DNA of 64,000 nucleotides from Rhodothermus bifroesti (lineage in GTDB: Bacteria > Bacteroidota > Rhodothermia > Rhodothermales > Rhodothermaceae), in contig NZ_JAGKTL010000001.1 of the NCBI RefSeq assembly GCF_017908595.1, positions 310,001 through 374,000 on the forward strand, in the 5' to 3' direction. Position numbers and translations under genes: made by a program. Position 1 is the first letter of the stretch. Each line of letters opens with the position of its first letter. Below are positions 17,930 to 28,823 of this stretch, one piece after another. The notes beneath the pieces were generated by a model that was not told the origin of the DNA, made no database searches, and was given only the letters and a program-made list of their open reading frames with translations.

Positions 17930-19213
17930 CTAAGACCACTTCTCTAAGAAACGCACTTCCATCGGCGCTTTTTGAAGACTAATCGTAACTGTTGTACCCT
18001 GCCCTGGCCGACTTTCGATACGTAGTCCCCCTGCCATCAATTCAAGCAGTCGATGGGCAACGGTCAGGCCAATCCCCGCCCCTTCGTGCGAACGTCCTAA
18101 TCCCGTAGACCCTTGCTCGAACGCCCGAAGCAACCGCTCCAGCAAGGCAGCATCAATACCAGGACCGCTATCCTGCACCTCAAGCTCCAGACGGTCTTCT
18201 TGCGTCTTTAGCGCAAGGTGTATCCGCCCTTGAGCAGTAAATTTGATCGCATTTTCGAGTACGTTATAACACACCGTGTGCAACGCTTCGGGATCGGCAT
18301 ACACGTAGACAGGGGCACTTGGACAAGCACACGTCAGGTCCAAGCCCTTTGCTTCGGCTTCTGCCTTGAGCGCTTGCAGCACTTCATGCATTATCTCCCT
18401 GAGATCCACCAGACTGGGCTTTAGGCGCAGCCGATCCGCTTCCATGCGGGCCAAAAGCAGCAGGTTGGTTAACAAATGCAACAGGCGTTGCCCGCTATGC
18501 TCAATGATATGCACAAACTCTCGCAAGGAGGGGGGAGCTTCTTCATGCAAGATTTGGGCAGCACCTAGAATGCCGGCCAGCGGCGTCCGCAACTCGTGGT
18601 GCATGTTGGCCAATAGCGCATTGCGGAACTGCAGGGCAGCTTCGGCTTGAGCCCGTGCTTCGTCTAGGGCCCGCTGCCGCTCCATGAGCGTACGCATCAC
18701 CAAATATAGGGTAATCCCAATACCGGTGAGCACGCTAATAAGCATTACGCGGGAGATCCCGGGGTCCGCTATCCAAATACTGCCTAAGGCTATTCCAAGC
18801 CACCCAGCCCCAAGATAAACTCCCAAGGGTTCAGGCCGCTGCAACCCCAGTCCATAAACTACACCTGTGGCCGCATATACCAGCAAATACCCAACCACAT
18901 AGTTCGGCGACAGGCGATTGGTTAAGGTCAGCAAGCCAAACCACAAAAGCAGCACCCATAGAATGCCTGAAACCACAAGCACCAGGTGTGTACGAATCCA
19001 CCCTATTCGGTACGAAAGGCCTACAACAGCCAACGTACCACCGCCGATGCACAGCCGTATCCAGAGTGGATCCCAAGCCGATGGCTCTAGACTACGGTGT
19101 ACAAATCCAAACCCCACCACCATGAAAGCCACTATTACCCCTAAAACGCGGTAAATTCGAAGCAATCCGGCAGGAGGTTCTAACCGATACGCTGGCCCCA
19201 GTGCAGTTTCCAT
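17930..19213 (-). CDS. membrane-bound sensor histidine kinase (orphan)
   Basis: A 427-residue kinase. About six hydrophobic helices (roughly 20-175) form the sensor half, then a short coiled-coil (MERQRALDEARAQAEAAL). The dimerisation domain NMHHELRTPLAGI has the phospho-accepting His206. The ATPase domain shows ENAIKF (N box), DSGPGI (G1) and GAGIGLTVA (G2). No response regulator is adjacent. The gene converges on rpoN with 3 bases between stops. The signal sensed is unknown; the membrane half has no recognised sensor motif. Confidence 0.87.
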   Translation of the reverse strand: METALGPAYRLEPPAGLLRIYRVLGVIVAFMVVGFGFVHRSLEPSAWDPLWIRLCIGGGTLAVVGLSYRIGWIRTHLVLVVSGILWVLLLWFGLLTLTNRLSPNYVVGYLLVYAATGVVYGLGLQRPEPLGVYLGAGWLGIALGSIWIADPGISRVMLISVLTGIGITLYLVMRTLMERQRALDEARAQAEAALQFRNALLANMHHELRTPLAGILGAAQILHEEAPPSLREFVHIIEHSGQRLLHLLTNLLLLARMEADRLRLKPSLVDLREIMHEVLQALKAEAEAKGLDLTCACPSAPVYVYADPEALHTVCYNVLENAIKFTAQGRIHLALKTQEDRLELEVQDSGPGIDAALLERLLRAFEQGSTGLGRSHEGAGIGLTVAHRLLELMAGGLRIESRPGQGTTVTISLQKAPMEVRFLEKWS

Positions 19214-19373
19214 ATCATTACGGTCTGTTCTCAGGAAGTATCGACGCTATGCAGGAAAAAACTTAGGCGCTCTATGCGGTAACTTGTGTGCCTCATCAAC
19301 GTACCTTTGAGTAGACAACTTGGCATTCCTGAACGAGAAAATAGAGTTTGGCGCAAAATTTGTTGAACACAAC

Positions 19374-19655
19374 ATGAAGAAAAATGACCAACCTGCTTTC
19401 CTCATGCGTACTACACGACGTAGACGAGACTCAGCGCTGGCTAAACTGTTTACGTACTACGTAGCTGGCCAAATTGGCGAAGAGCAATGGAGGCAGCTTT
19501 CCCGCCTGCTGGATGCCCGCAATACCACACGAGAGGAACGGGAAGCGCTGGCGACTTTTTACACCGACCTGTTGCGGGACCGTCCGCCGGCTGAACTGCG
19601 CATTCCTCGACCCAAGGAATTCCGGGATCTCATGGCTTTAGTGCATCCAAAGTAA
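19374..19655 (+). CDS. small hypothetical protein
   Basis: A 93-residue basic protein (MKKNDQPAFLMRTTRRRR at the start) that I do not recognise. It is rich in charged helices (LAKLFTYYVAGQIGEEQW and ARNTTREEREALATFYTDLL) and has no membrane segment, cysteine motif or signal peptide. It is divergent from the histidine kinase gene and followed by its own strong terminator, so it is transcribed alone. Start 19374 is preferred; a TTG at 19320 is possible but lacks a ribosome site. A cytoplasmic regulatory or nucleic-acid-binding role is only a guess from charge. Confidence 0.6.
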   Translation: MKKNDQPAFLMRTTRRRRDSALAKLFTYYVAGQIGEEQWRQLSRLLDARNTTREEREALATFYTDLLRDRPPAELRIPRPKEFRDLMALVHPK

Positions 19656-19677
19656 TTTTTCTTATAAGCTGCACTTT

Positions 19678-19706
19678 AAGCCGAACCTGCATGGCGGGTT
19701 CGGCTT
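19678..19706 (+). terminator. rho-independent terminator
   Basis: AAGCCGAACC (19678-19687) pairs perfectly with GGTTCGGCTT (19697-19706) around a 9-base loop and is followed by TTCTTTTT. It terminates the small gene at 19374. The ATG at 19691 in the loop is in frame with the next gene but cannot be its real start. Confidence 0.85.
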
Positions 19707-19738
19707 TCTTTTTAGGCTTAAATATCCACTGCGTATGT

Positions 19739-20671
19739 ATGATGAAGCTTCCTGAAAGCGCTTTGATCTGCGAAGTCGGGCCGCGCGACGGCTTCCAGTA
19801 TGAAACAAAGTGGATTCCGACCGAACGAAAGCTGGCTGTGATTCAGCGGCTGCTTGAGGCTGGGGTGCGGCGCATCCAAATTACCTCGTTCGTCCATCCT
19901 AAGTGGGTACCGCAAATGGCCGATGCAGAGGAAATCTGCCGTCACCTGCCACAGCGAGACGATGTGATTTTTTCCGGGCTGGCTCTTAACCAGAAAGGCG
20001 TTGAGCGCGCGCATGCCGCTGGGCTCCGCTACATTGATCTCTCTATTGCAACCCATGACGAACACAGCCTGGCCAATGCGAACATGACCGTAGCAGAGGC
20101 CGTCCGGCAGGCCGAAGCAATGGTTCGCCTGGCCCATCACTACGACATGCAGCCCCAGCTGGGGTTGCAAACGGTGTTTGGCTATCGCAAACCGGGCGAC
20201 ACGCCGCTGGCACGCGTGCGCGAACTGGCCCGGCGTTTTGTCGATCTGGGTCTGGAGTCGTTTTCGCTGGCCGATACTACAGGTATGGCCCATCCGCTGC
20301 GCATCCAAGAATATGTGCAGGCCGTTCAGGAGGAAATTGGCGACACGCCACTGGTGCTGCACCTACACGACACGCGCGGCCTGGGCTTGGCCAATGTATT
20401 GGCTGCACTTCAGTGCGGTGTTAGGCGCTTTGACACGTCGGTAGGTGGCCTGGGCGGCTGTCCGTTTATTCCTGGTGCCACGGGCAACATCGCTACCGAA
20501 GACACTGTCTATTTGCTCGAGGCTATGGGCGTGCGCACAGGCATCGATTACCACAAGGTGGCCGAGCTTGCCCTTGAGCTAGAAACCTTTTTGGGCAAAC
20601 TGCTGCCCAGCCGCCAAGCGCGTTTGCTAGCCCGCCAGCGTGACCTAGCGTCCCAGGCTCACACCGCATAA
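19739..20671 (+). CDS. hydroxymethylglutaryl-CoA lyase
   Basis: A 310-residue TIM-barrel lyase that splits HMG-CoA into acetyl-CoA and acetoacetate, the last step of leucine degradation. The family motifs are visible: [12 protein letters not shown] (catalytic Arg and metal Asp), [31 protein letters not shown] (metal His pair) and the signature [17 protein letters not shown] with the catalytic cysteine. Two consecutive ATGs (19739, 19742) are both possible; an in-frame ATG at 19691 lies inside the preceding terminator. The 3' end overlaps gcvP by 13 bases. Related DRE-TIM lyases are a less likely alternative. Confidence 0.88.
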   Translation: MMKLPESALICEVGPRDGFQYETKWIPTERKLAVIQRLLEAGVRRIQITSFVHPKWVPQMADAEEICRHLPQRDDVIFSGLALNQKGVERAHAAGLRYIDLSIATHDEHSLANANMTVAEAVRQAEAMVRLAHHYDMQPQLGLQTVFGYRKPGDTPLARVRELARRFVDLGLESFSLADTTGMAHPLRIQEYVQAVQEEIGDTPLVLHLHDTRGLGLANVLAALQCGVRRFDTSVGGLGGCPFIPGATGNIATEDTVYLLEAMGVRTGIDYHKVAELALELETFLGKLLPSRQARLLARQRDLASQAHTA

Positions 20672-23529
20672 GCTTCAACGGGTGGGCAGGCGCACATCAG
20701 GTTGCGATCGCCGTAGGCCTCATCGACACGCCGCACAGCAGGCCAAAACTTGCGCGTACGCGTCCAAGGCGCCGGGAAAGCAGCCTTCTCCCGTCCATAG
20801 GGCATCTCCCAATGATCTGAAGCCACCATAGCCGCCGTGTGTGGCGCCTGTTTGAGCACGTTGTGCTCTGGATCGGCCCATCCAGTAAGCACTTCCTCAA
20901 TCTCAGCCCGAATGCGGCGCAGCGCTTCGCAGAAGCGATCCAGCTCTTCCTTTGACTCACTTTCGGTGGGTTCAATCATCATCGTCCCGGCTACAGGAAA
21001 CGAGACGGTGGGCGCATGGAAGCCATAGTCGATCAGGCGCTTCGCCACGTCGATTTCCGTAATGCCTTGCCTGCGGAAGGGACGTAGGTCTAGAATAAAC
21101 TCATGTGCCACGCGCCCATTGGGCCCTCGGTAAAGAATCTCAAAGGCGTGCTCAAGTTGTTGGGCTAGGTAATTCGCGTTTAGGATGGCCACAGCAGAAG
21201 CACGGCGTAACCCTTCGGCACCCATGAGGGCAATATAGGCCCAAGAAATAAGCAGAATGCTTGCGCTGCCAAAAGGCGTAGCGGCCACGGGCCCAATGGC
21301 CTGAGAGCCTCCTGTGGGGATGACCGGATGGCTGGGCAAGAAAGGCTTTAGGTGTTCAGCTACGCAGACCGGACCTGCACCTGGCCCTCCGCCACCATGG
21401 GGAATGGCAAAGGTTTTATGCAGGTTCAAGTGGCACAGGTCTGCACCGTACTCCGCGGGTCGACACAGCCCTACCTGTGCGTTCATATTGGCCCCGTCTA
21501 GGTAAACCTGCCCGCCACAGGCATGTACGATGTCGCAAATCTCTCGAATATGCGGCTCAAAGACCCCGTGGGTTGAAGGATAGGTCACCATGAGCGCAGC
21601 CAGCCGATCTCGATGGGCCTCAGCTTTGGCCTGCAAGTCGTTAAGGTCGATATTGCCGTTTTCGTCGCACTGCACCACGACCACCTCCATGCCAGCCATG
21701 ACCGCACTGGCGGGGTTTGTGCCGTGTGCTGAGGCTGGAATCAAACACACCTTGCGGTGTCCTTCCCCCCGGCTTTGGTGATAGGCCCGGATGATCAGCA
21801 ATCCGGTGTACTCACCTGCTGCACCGGAGTTGGGCTGGAAGGTAACAGCGGCAAAGCCGGTGATGTCTTTGAGCCACTGCTCCAGCTGATCGAGCATTTC
21901 GCGATAGCCTTGCACTTGGTCCAGCGGGGCAAACGGATGCACCCGCATGAACGCTGGCCAGCTCAGCGGCATCAGCTCTGCAGCAGCATTGAGCTTCATT
22001 GTGCACGAGCCCAAAGGAATCATGCTGTGCACAAGCGATAGATCGCGGCTGGCCAGGTGGTGCAGGTAGCGCATGAGCTCGGTTTCGGAGTGGTAGCGTT
22101 GAAAGACCGGATGGGTCAGGTACGGCGAGGTGCGCGCCAGGGGTCCCTGGTAACCTGACTCCATGGTTGTGGCCAACGCGGCAGCGGTAAATGCCCGAGG
22201 CTGGCCAAGCGCAAAAACTTCTAGCAGCGTTTCTAGCTCTTCAGCGGTGGTCGCTTCATCGAGCGATAGACCCACGCTACCATCCTCGTAGTAGCGCAGG
22301 TTGATGCGTCGTGCCAGGGCTGCTTCGCGAATGCGCGCAGCCTCAGCAGGGGTCGTGTCCAGGCGCAATGTGTCAAAAAAGTGCTTGTGGCGTAGCCGGT
22401 AACCTAGGCGCTCCAGGCCAGCTGCCAGCACACGGGTCAGATTGTGAATGCGCTCGGCAATGCGGCGCAGTCCCTCAGGGCCGTGGTAGATGGCATAAAA
22501 ACTGGCCATAATAGCAGGCAACACCTGGGCCGTGCAGATGTTTGAGGTAGCCTTGTCCCGGCGAATGTGTTGCTCACGCGTTTGCAATGCCATGCGCAGC
22601 GCCAGATGTCCATCGGCATCGCGCGAAACACCAATAATGCGACCAGGCACCTGGCGTTTAAAAGCATCGCGCGTAGCAAAATAGGCGGCGTGCGGTCCGC
22701 CATAACCCATCGGCATACCGAAACGCTGCGTGCTGCCTACAGCCACGTCGGCCCCGAACTCCCCCGGAGGCATCAGTAGGGTTAGGCTTAGCAGGTCGGC
22801 GGCCACGACAACGTAAGCACCAGCCGCATGGACTTGTGCACAATAGTCTCGGTAATCGTAAATCGCTCCGTCGGTGGCCGGGTACTGCAGCAACACACCC
22901 AAAAGCTCAGGACCAGGCGTGAACGCTCGATGATCGCCCACCACAATCCGAACGCCCAGGGGCTCAGCCCGTGTGGCCACCACCGCAATGGTTTGCGGAT
23001 GGCAGGTTTCGGAGATAAAAAAAGTGTTTCGGCCTGGATCTGTGGTCAACCGGCGCAGCATCATCATCGCCTCAGCAGCAGCTGTCGCCTCATCAAGCAG
23101 CGAAGCATTGGCTAGCTCCAGCCCTGTGAGATCGATGATCATGGTTTGGAAATTTAAAAGCGCTTCCAATCGACCTTGTGCAATCTCAGCCTGATAGGGC
23201 GTATACGCGGTATACCAGGCTGGATTTTCGAGCACATTTCGCTGAATCACCGGTGGGGTGACCGTGTCGTAATAACCCATTCCGATAAAAGAACGAAACG
23301 GCGCATTTTTCGCCGCTAACCGCTCAAGTTTTTCCAATAGCGCGGCCTCACTACATGCAGGTGGAATCTGCAAGGCATGCCGCGTACGAATCGGCTCCGG
23401 GATGGTCTCGTCAATCAGTGCTTCCAGGGAAGTCAGCCCTAGCGCCTGAAGCATTTGTTGGATTTCTGCCTCTGAAGGCCCAATATGCCGATCGGCAAAC
23501 CGGTCTGTAGGAGATAAATCAATCGCCAT
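20659..23529 (-). CDS. gcvP: glycine dehydrogenase (decarboxylating), single-chain P protein
   Basis: A 956-residue PLP enzyme of the glycine cleavage system that decarboxylates glycine and passes aminomethyl to the H protein. It starts [19 protein letters not shown], typical for fused GcvP. The N-terminal half (about 10-440) includes [10 protein letters not shown] and [12 protein letters not shown]. The C-terminal half carries [14 protein letters not shown] and the PLP lysine in [19 protein letters not shown]. The open frame continues 90 codons upstream to 23799, but that part overlaps the divergent DUF89 gene and lacks family similarity. gcvT and gcvH are not in the window. Confidence 0.95.
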   Translation of the reverse strand: MAIDLSPTDRFADRHIGPSEAEIQQMLQALGLTSLEALIDETIPEPIRTRHALQIPPACSEAALLEKLERLAAKNAPFRSFIGMGYYDTVTPPVIQRNVLENPAWYTAYTPYQAEIAQGRLEALLNFQTMIIDLTGLELANASLLDEATAAAEAMMMLRRLTTDPGRNTFFISETCHPQTIAVVATRAEPLGVRIVVGDHRAFTPGPELLGVLLQYPATDGAIYDYRDYCAQVHAAGAYVVVAADLLSLTLLMPPGEFGADVAVGSTQRFGMPMGYGGPHAAYFATRDAFKRQVPGRIIGVSRDADGHLALRMALQTREQHIRRDKATSNICTAQVLPAIMASFYAIYHGPEGLRRIAERIHNLTRVLAAGLERLGYRLRHKHFFDTLRLDTTPAEAARIREAALARRINLRYYEDGSVGLSLDEATTAEELETLLEVFALGQPRAFTAAALATTMESGYQGPLARTSPYLTHPVFQRYHSETELMRYLHHLASRDLSLVHSMIPLGSCTMKLNAAAELMPLSWPAFMRVHPFAPLDQVQGYREMLDQLEQWLKDITGFAAVTFQPNSGAAGEYTGLLIIRAYHQSRGEGHRKVCLIPASAHGTNPASAVMAGMEVVVVQCDENGNIDLNDLQAKAEAHRDRLAALMVTYPSTHGVFEPHIREICDIVHACGGQVYLDGANMNAQVGLCRPAEYGADLCHLNLHKTFAIPHGGGGPGAGPVCVAEHLKPFLPSHPVIPTGGSQAIGPVAATPFGSASILLISWAYIALMGAEGLRRASAVAILNANYLAQQLEHAFEILYRGPNGRVAHEFILDLRPFRRQGITEIDVAKRLIDYGFHAPTVSFPVAGTMMIEPTESESKEELDRFCEALRRIRAEIEEVLTGWADPEHNVLKQAPHTAAMVASDHWEMPYGREKAAFPAPWTRTRKFWPAVRRVDEAYGDRNLMCACPPVEAYAV

Positions 23530-23692
23530 GAGCTCGTATTGCTTAAGCTGCTGAACCAACTGCGCTGCATAAATGCCAAGCGCTCGCGCAAGTTCAAGAT
23601 TGGCGGATTCTTCAGATGCCTGAAGGCACTTGCATCCCCATCTTGAGGTAAAGAGCTGTCCTTCAACACAAGGGCATGAAGCAGTTGGCCCC

Positions 23693-24898
23693 ATGAGCAC
23701 AACCACCCACGTTCCCCCTGCACTGCGGGGTACCGATCCCGATTCTTTTGCGCAACAGACGGTTCGGGTGCGCTGGCCCAAAATCGTAGCGCAAACCATT
23801 GCAGAAAATACATTCCCCCAAGCTGTTGTAGCGCGGCTTTGGGCCCTGCATCGCGAGCTGCCCGACGGTCCTATTCGGCCCCTTGAGGATCCTGGAGCAC
23901 CTGACGTGTCGCTTTGGGCAGCATGGATTGCGCCATTTTTAAATGAAACGTGGGCTTCTGCTCCCTGGCTATTTGCAGAGCATTATCTCTACCGTCGCAT
24001 TCTAGAGGCCACAGGGTATTTTCAACCCGGGCCAACCTATCAGCTAGATCCCTTCCGGAAACAAAAAACCGCGACGCTGACCGAATCGGGCGACGCTGTT
24101 TGTGCGCTAGCGCAACAGGCCAATCAGTGCGCTGCGCATGCGGAAGCAGCCCGAAGGCAGCTTCCACAGCTTTTGCGTACGGCGCTTTGGGGAAATCAAA
24201 TGGACCTAAGCATGTGGTCGGTAACGGAAGCACCTAGCCATCTGGGGACCGACCGTGAAACAGCCCACCTTTTGGCTGACGATACCCACGCAGTAGTCGC
24301 CTACCTAGAGGCTGTTGCACCAATCCGCATTGACCTCCTAGCCGACAATGCTGGCTTCGAGCTGCTTTGCGACCTCCTCCTTGTCGATGGCCTGCTCGCA
24401 GCAGGCTACGCCCGCGAAGTGGTATTGCATCTCAAGGCGCACCCCACGTTTGTTTCCGACGCTTTGATTGCCGACGTGCTGGAGACACTGGACGTCCTGG
24501 CAGCGCATCCCCATACTGCACCCCGCCAATTGGCCGAACGATTGCGGACCTATTTAGCTTGTGGACAAATGCGGTTAGCAGACAGTTTTGCTTGGAACTG
24601 TCCGCTGCCAATGCGTCAGTTTCCTCCCCTAGCGATCGCCGATTTAGCCCGTTCTGGACTCGTCATCGCTAAAGGCGACGCGAACTACCGCCGCCTGGTC
24701 GACGATGCCCACTGGCCGTTTACCCTTCCTTTTAGCGAAGTTGTCGCTTACTTTCCCACGCCTTTACTGGCCTTGCGTACCCTTAAGGCCGAGGTAGTTG
24801 TCGGTCTGTCCGAGGCACGCCTTCAGGAGGTGCAAGCGCAGGATCCGGAATGGATGATCAACGGTCACTGGGGCGTGATCCAGTTTTATTGCCCGTAG
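23693..24898 (+). CDS. DUF89 / ARMT1-like metal-dependent phosphatase family protein
   Basis: A 401-residue member of the DUF89 family. Family members are Mn/Ni/Co-dependent phosphatases thought to remove damaged phosphometabolites; eukaryotic ARMT1 is a relative. The metal-site motifs are [17 protein letters not shown] and [18 protein letters not shown], with a further helical N-terminal half (about 25-180). ATG 23693 is used; an in-frame ATG at 23630 adds 21 residues without similarity. It is divergent from gcvP and overlaps the convergent rnc by 13 bases. The natural substrate is unknown. Confidence 0.8.
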   Translation: MSTTTHVPPALRGTDPDSFAQQTVRVRWPKIVAQTIAENTFPQAVVARLWALHRELPDGPIRPLEDPGAPDVSLWAAWIAPFLNETWASAPWLFAEHYLYRRILEATGYFQPGPTYQLDPFRKQKTATLTESGDAVCALAQQANQCAAHAEAARRQLPQLLRTALWGNQMDLSMWSVTEAPSHLGTDRETAHLLADDTHAVVAYLEAVAPIRIDLLADNAGFELLCDLLLVDGLLAAGYAREVVLHLKAHPTFVSDALIADVLETLDVLAAHPHTAPRQLAERLRTYLACGQMRLADSFAWNCPLPMRQFPPLAIADLARSGLVIAKGDANYRRLVDDAHWPFTLPFSEVVAYFPTPLLALRTLKAEVVVGLSEARLQEVQAQDPEWMINGHWGVIQFYCP

Positions 24899-25677
24899 TC
24901 CTGCGGGTTTTCTGCAGCCTGCAGGTAGGCTAAAGCCGCTCGTGCAGCCTGTTGTTCTGCCAGCTTTTTGCTTCGGGCAATTCCACGCCCCAGCTGGCGA
25001 TCGCCAATCCAGGCTTCAACGATGAACGTGCGTGCATGGCTGGGCCCTTCTTCGGCTACCACCTGGTAGCGTGGTTGTGGCCAGCCCCGGGCCTGGGCAA
25101 ATTCGAGCAATAAGCTTTTGTAGTTGTCTGAGCGCCGTGCTAGCGCTTCTAAGTCATACGAGGCCAGCAGTACGCGTTCAACAAAAGCGCGCGCTGCTTC
25201 AAGCCCTAAATCGAGGTACAGCGCGCCGATTAAAGCTTCAAAGGCATCGGCCAAAATAGATGGATTGTCCTGGCCACCGACGTGTTGCACGTCTTCACTA
25301 AGGCGCAGGTAGGCGCCTAGCTGCAGGCTCCGGGCTGCTTTGGCTAAGGCTTCCTGATTGACCAGTTTGGCTCGCAAGCGCGTTAGAAATCCCTCGTCGC
25401 GGTCAGGAAAGCGTTCATACAAATAGGCAGCTACAACAAAACCCAGCACGGCATCCCCCAGAAATTCCAGTCGTTCGTTGGAGTACAAATAGCTACCGGG
25501 CTCTCCGCGAAAAAGGCTGCGATGCGTTAGGGCCTGCTCATAAAGGGGGACGTTCTGTACAGGAAGCCCGGTTAGTTGTCGAAACTGCTCACGTGTCCTG
25601 TCTAGGATCGGGTTAGGGGCTGCTGCAGTTTGGATGCCCCGAAGCCACTGTTGCAGTCGTTCCAGCCAGTACGCCAT
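24886..25677 (-). CDS. rnc: ribonuclease III
   Basis: A 263-residue double-strand-specific endoribonuclease for rRNA and mRNA processing. The catalytic signature NERLEFLGDAVLGFVV is at about residues 67-82, the second acidic site in ADAFEALIGALYLD, and the dsRNA-binding domain runs from NYKSLLLEFAQ (about 184) to EQQAARAALAYL. The N-terminus has a 35-residue extension before the RNase domain. In many bacteria rnc follows acpP-fabF; here those genes are 28 kb away. Its tail overlaps the DUF89 gene. Confidence 0.94.
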   Translation of the reverse strand: MAYWLERLQQWLRGIQTAAAPNPILDRTREQFRQLTGLPVQNVPLYEQALTHRSLFRGEPGSYLYSNERLEFLGDAVLGFVVAAYLYERFPDRDEGFLTRLRAKLVNQEALAKAARSLQLGAYLRLSEDVQHVGGQDNPSILADAFEALIGALYLDLGLEAARAFVERVLLASYDLEALARRSDNYKSLLLEFAQARGWPQPRYQVVAEEGPSHARTFIVEAWIGDRQLGRGIARSKKLAEQQAARAALAYLQAAENPQDYGQ

Positions 25678-25809
25678 ACAACGTGCAGATTACCGCCACA
25701 CCAATAGCAAAATACAGCCCCTATAGCAAAAATTCTGTAACACGCACTTCCTTTAAGAAACTTTATGATCATCTAGCTTTCCAAACTTGGACTAAAGCGA
25801 TACTTCAAT

Positions 25810-27099
25810 ATGAAAGCTGCAGCACCCCGTGTGGTCATTATAGGCGCCGGTTTTGGCGGGCTAACGCTAGCGCGCTTGTTGCGCCGTACCCCCTTCGAGG
25901 TGGTGCTTATCGACCGGCAGAATTACCACACGTTTCAGCCGCTGCTTTACCAAGTCGCCACAGCTGGCTTAGAACCCGAAGAGATTGCGCATGCCGTACG
26001 GGGCATTTTTCAGCAGCAGCGCAATTTTCGTTTCATCATGGGTACGGTTGTAGGCGTCGACTGGGAAGCCCAAGCCGTCTGCCTGGAAGACGGTGACCGT
26101 ATCCCCTTTACGTATTTGGTCCTGGCTGCAGGAGCAACCACAAACGATTTCGGCATTGAGGGCGTTGCGCAACATGCCTTCCCGCTTAAAACCCTTGAAG
26201 ATGCCATTGCGCTGCGTAGCCATATTGTCCGTCAGTTTGAAGCAGCCGATCGCCATCCAGAGCGCATCCGTGAAGGTTTGCTGAACGTGGTGGTTGTTGG
26301 GGGTGGACCGACAGGTATTGAGATGGCGGGTGCGCTTGTGGAGTGGTTTGAGCTGGTTTTTCGCAAAGATTATCCCCAGCTGCCCATCAACCGGGCACGC
26401 GTACTCCTGGTAGAAGCGCTCGATACGGTGCTGCCCACCTACAGCGTGCAGCTGCAACGCTATGCCCGAAAGCAGCTTCGCCAGCGCGGCGTAGAGCTTC
26501 ACCTGGGGAATCCAGTGGCTCGCATTACTTCCGAGGCCGTTTACCTCCAAAGTGGCGAGCGCATCCCCACGCGTACAGTCATCTGGGCAGCCGGCGTGCG
26601 GGCCTGCCCTTTAGCCGACCGGCTGGGCTTACCGCAAACGCGTGGCGGGCGCATCGTCGTAGACCCTGATCTACGCGTGCCCGGCCGGGCGAATGTATTC
26701 GTGATCGGAGACCTAGCAGCCAGCCAAGACGAAGCAGGCCGTCTCCATCCTCAGATGGCACCTGTAGCCATTCAAGGCGCGCGGCACGTAGCTCGGCAGC
26801 TTCAACGCCTGCTTGCAGGGCAAGAAACCGAACCGTTCTGCTATCGGCACCGTGGAGCAATGGCCACGATTGGCCGCCATGCAGCCGTAGCTGAGCTACC
26901 CAGCGGCGTGCGCCTAACAGGTCCACTAGCCTGGCTTGCTTGGCTTGTGCTCCACCTGATAGAACTCATTGGCTTTCGCAACCGGCTGCAAGTGCTGATC
27001 AACTGGGCCTGGAATTACTTCACCTATGATCGCAGCGCCCGACTTATTTTTCATGTTCAGCCCCTTAGGCAGGAAGCCCTTGACGCAACCGTTGCTTAA
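25810..27099 (+). CDS. ndh: type II NADH dehydrogenase (NDH-2)
   Basis: A 429-residue single-subunit flavoprotein that passes electrons from NADH to quinone without pumping ions. The FAD-binding IIGAGFGGLTLARLL motif is at residues 10-24, NYHTFQPLLYQVATAGLEP is the quinone-site region, VVVGGGPTGIEMAGALVE is the NADH-binding Rossmann motif, and VFVIGDLA binds FAD again. The C-terminal amphipathic segment (about 375-410) should attach it to the inner membrane face. It ends with a 4-base overlap with the convergent MFS gene. Confidence 0.9.
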   Translation: MKAAAPRVVIIGAGFGGLTLARLLRRTPFEVVLIDRQNYHTFQPLLYQVATAGLEPEEIAHAVRGIFQQQRNFRFIMGTVVGVDWEAQAVCLEDGDRIPFTYLVLAAGATTNDFGIEGVAQHAFPLKTLEDAIALRSHIVRQFEAADRHPERIREGLLNVVVVGGGPTGIEMAGALVEWFELVFRKDYPQLPINRARVLLVEALDTVLPTYSVQLQRYARKQLRQRGVELHLGNPVARITSEAVYLQSGERIPTRTVIWAAGVRACPLADRLGLPQTRGGRIVVDPDLRVPGRANVFVIGDLAASQDEAGRLHPQMAPVAIQGARHVARQLQRLLAGQETEPFCYRHRGAMATIGRHAAVAELPSGVRLTGPLAWLAWLVLHLIELIGFRNRLQVLINWAWNYFTYDRSARLIFHVQPLRQEALDATVA

Positions 27100-28733
27100 C
27101 TGACCAGATCAGCCCCCACTTGCTCAGCAGTGATTTCTTCCAAGCGCCGGCGCCGGGTTTCGATACCGCGTATAGCAAGTACCACAAGAGCCAGCAGCAA
27201 GGGAATCGCTCCTAGCAGCGCAGCGCCGGTAAACGTAGGTGGCGTAATGCCAGCCACCACCAGACCGATGCCGAGCACGCCCCCTACCTTGCTAGCACCT
27301 GCTATAAAACCACTACCGCGCCCCCGCAGACTGGTTGGGTACACCTCAGCGGCATAGGTTGGCATTAAGTCTGTCGTGGCTGTGCTCACCCCCATAATGA
27401 TAAGTACAATAAGCCCGTAAATCAGGAGCGTATTTTGAGTAACCGTGCCTTCAAAGAAAACAAAGCCAAGCAATGCTGCACAGGTGAGCATCGCAAAAAG
27501 AAGCAGCGTTTTTTTACTGCTCCAAAATGCATAGAGAAAAGCAGAAATAAAAGTTACCGGGAATCCTAGCAAGCTCGCACGCGCAATTAAGCCATCGGCA
27601 GCTGCTACATCAAAACCTGCTACGCGAAGATTTGTAGGCAACCACAGCAAAAAACCAAATTGAACTAAGCCAAACGCCACTGCATAAAGGCCTAAACCTA
27701 CACTGAGTCCAATAAAGGGTCTTTTGAACAACTGGCTGAAACGCCCTTGAATCCTTTGTTCAACCGCTAACGCTTCGTCTTTAGACACCTCCACGATCGA
27801 AGCCCCAAAACGATCCATGATCTGTTTGGCTTCTTCTGTGCGGCCTGTAGCCAATAAAAAGCGAGGGGATTCCGGAATCCATCGGCTAATCAGGATAAGC
27901 AGCAGACCTGTTGGAGCTCCAATCAACCAAAGAATGCGCCATCCAAATTCCGGCTGTAGCCATGCTGAAAGGGCACTGGTGACAAAGTAAGCCAGCGAGA
28001 GGTCCCCACCCATAAGAATCATGAGTAGCCCGCGATGACGCGCTGGAATTGTCTCGGCAGTAAGCGCATAAGCGATCGGCAGCATGCCCCCCACCGACAA
28101 GCCCATGAGAAAACACATGAGCAAATTCAAGGAAAAGGTGGGCATTGCTCCACAAATAGAAGTCGCAATGAAAAGTAGCGCAGCAAGCAAAATTGTAGGA
28201 CGGCGCCCAATCCAGTCTGCCATCCATCCCCAAATAAAAGACCCCAGAACCGTGCCAGTTATGCCAGAAAGTGGCAAGAGCGCCACCGGTATCTTGCCGT
28301 CAGGATTAAGCGGGGATTTTAGACCGTACTCTTTAGCCATACCAGGCACCACAAAGCCCAGTGTCGTTGGCTTCATGATGTCGATCAGAATAGCAATGGC
28401 CAGCACGGTCAGGAGTACGATGTGGGTGCGCCCCAGAGGTACATCATCGAGCGCCTTAACGCGAATATGAGCTAAGCGCGCCCGAACTTCCGGGTCGGTC
28501 TTCGGAATAAGGCCATAGACAGCCATGCCAAGGCCTACGACAATGAGTATCATGCCCAGGATCATCCATCCATCTATGGGCATCCCGACCAGCTGGTAAC
28601 CCATGTGCGCTGCGTGCACAAACATAGGAATGTGCAGGAAGGTACCTACCGACAGCGCGATTGTACCCAGCCAAAAAGCAAGCGGCCGAGAAAACACAAT
28701 CCTGCCACTTGAAAGATTACGTTGAGGAGCCAT
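27096..28733 (-). CDS. MFS transporter (metabolite:H+ symporter type)
   Basis: A 545-residue major facilitator protein with about 12 membrane helices. The MFS loop motif appears as WGWMADWIGRRPTILLAA, followed by FLMGLSVGGMLPIAYALTAETIPARHRG, which resembles the aromatic-acid/sugar MHS groups; a second-half counterpart is TYAAEVYPTSLRGRGSG. The N-terminus has an extra pair of hydrophobic helices before the canonical fold. ATG 28733, preceded by GAGG, is preferred to 28745. Slightly A/T-rich relative to neighbours. Substrate unknown. Confidence 0.82.
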   Translation of the reverse strand: MAPQRNLSSGRIVFSRPLAFWLGTIALSVGTFLHIPMFVHAAHMGYQLVGMPIDGWMILGMILIVVGLGMAVYGLIPKTDPEVRARLAHIRVKALDDVPLGRTHIVLLTVLAIAILIDIMKPTTLGFVVPGMAKEYGLKSPLNPDGKIPVALLPLSGITGTVLGSFIWGWMADWIGRRPTILLAALLFIATSICGAMPTFSLNLLMCFLMGLSVGGMLPIAYALTAETIPARHRGLLMILMGGDLSLAYFVTSALSAWLQPEFGWRILWLIGAPTGLLLILISRWIPESPRFLLATGRTEEAKQIMDRFGASIVEVSKDEALAVEQRIQGRFSQLFKRPFIGLSVGLGLYAVAFGLVQFGFLLWLPTNLRVAGFDVAAADGLIARASLLGFPVTFISAFLYAFWSSKKTLLLFAMLTCAALLGFVFFEGTVTQNTLLIYGLIVLIIMGVSTATTDLMPTYAAEVYPTSLRGRGSGFIAGASKVGGVLGIGLVVAGITPPTFTGAALLGAIPLLLALVVLAIRGIETRRRRLEEITAEQVGADLVS

Positions 28734-28823
28734 CGATAGCCTCACTTAACTTGTTGACGCTTTTGGCAGGCGTACGATATGCAATTTACATGTAATTTAC
28801 AAGGCGTGAAAAAATCCCCATTT

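Noticed and set aside
19691-19738. ATG 19691 as the start of HMG-CoA lyase
   Set aside because: The codon is in the loop of a strong terminator; the ATG pair at 19739/19742 fits the family.
23530-23692. glycine riboswitch ahead of gcvP
   Set aside because: No glycine aptamer core or tandem arrangement is visible in this short divergent gap.
23530-23799. 90-residue N-terminal extension of gcvP
   Set aside because: It overlaps the divergent DUF89 gene, lacks GcvP similarity, and [19 protein letters not shown] at 23529 is a normal GcvP start.
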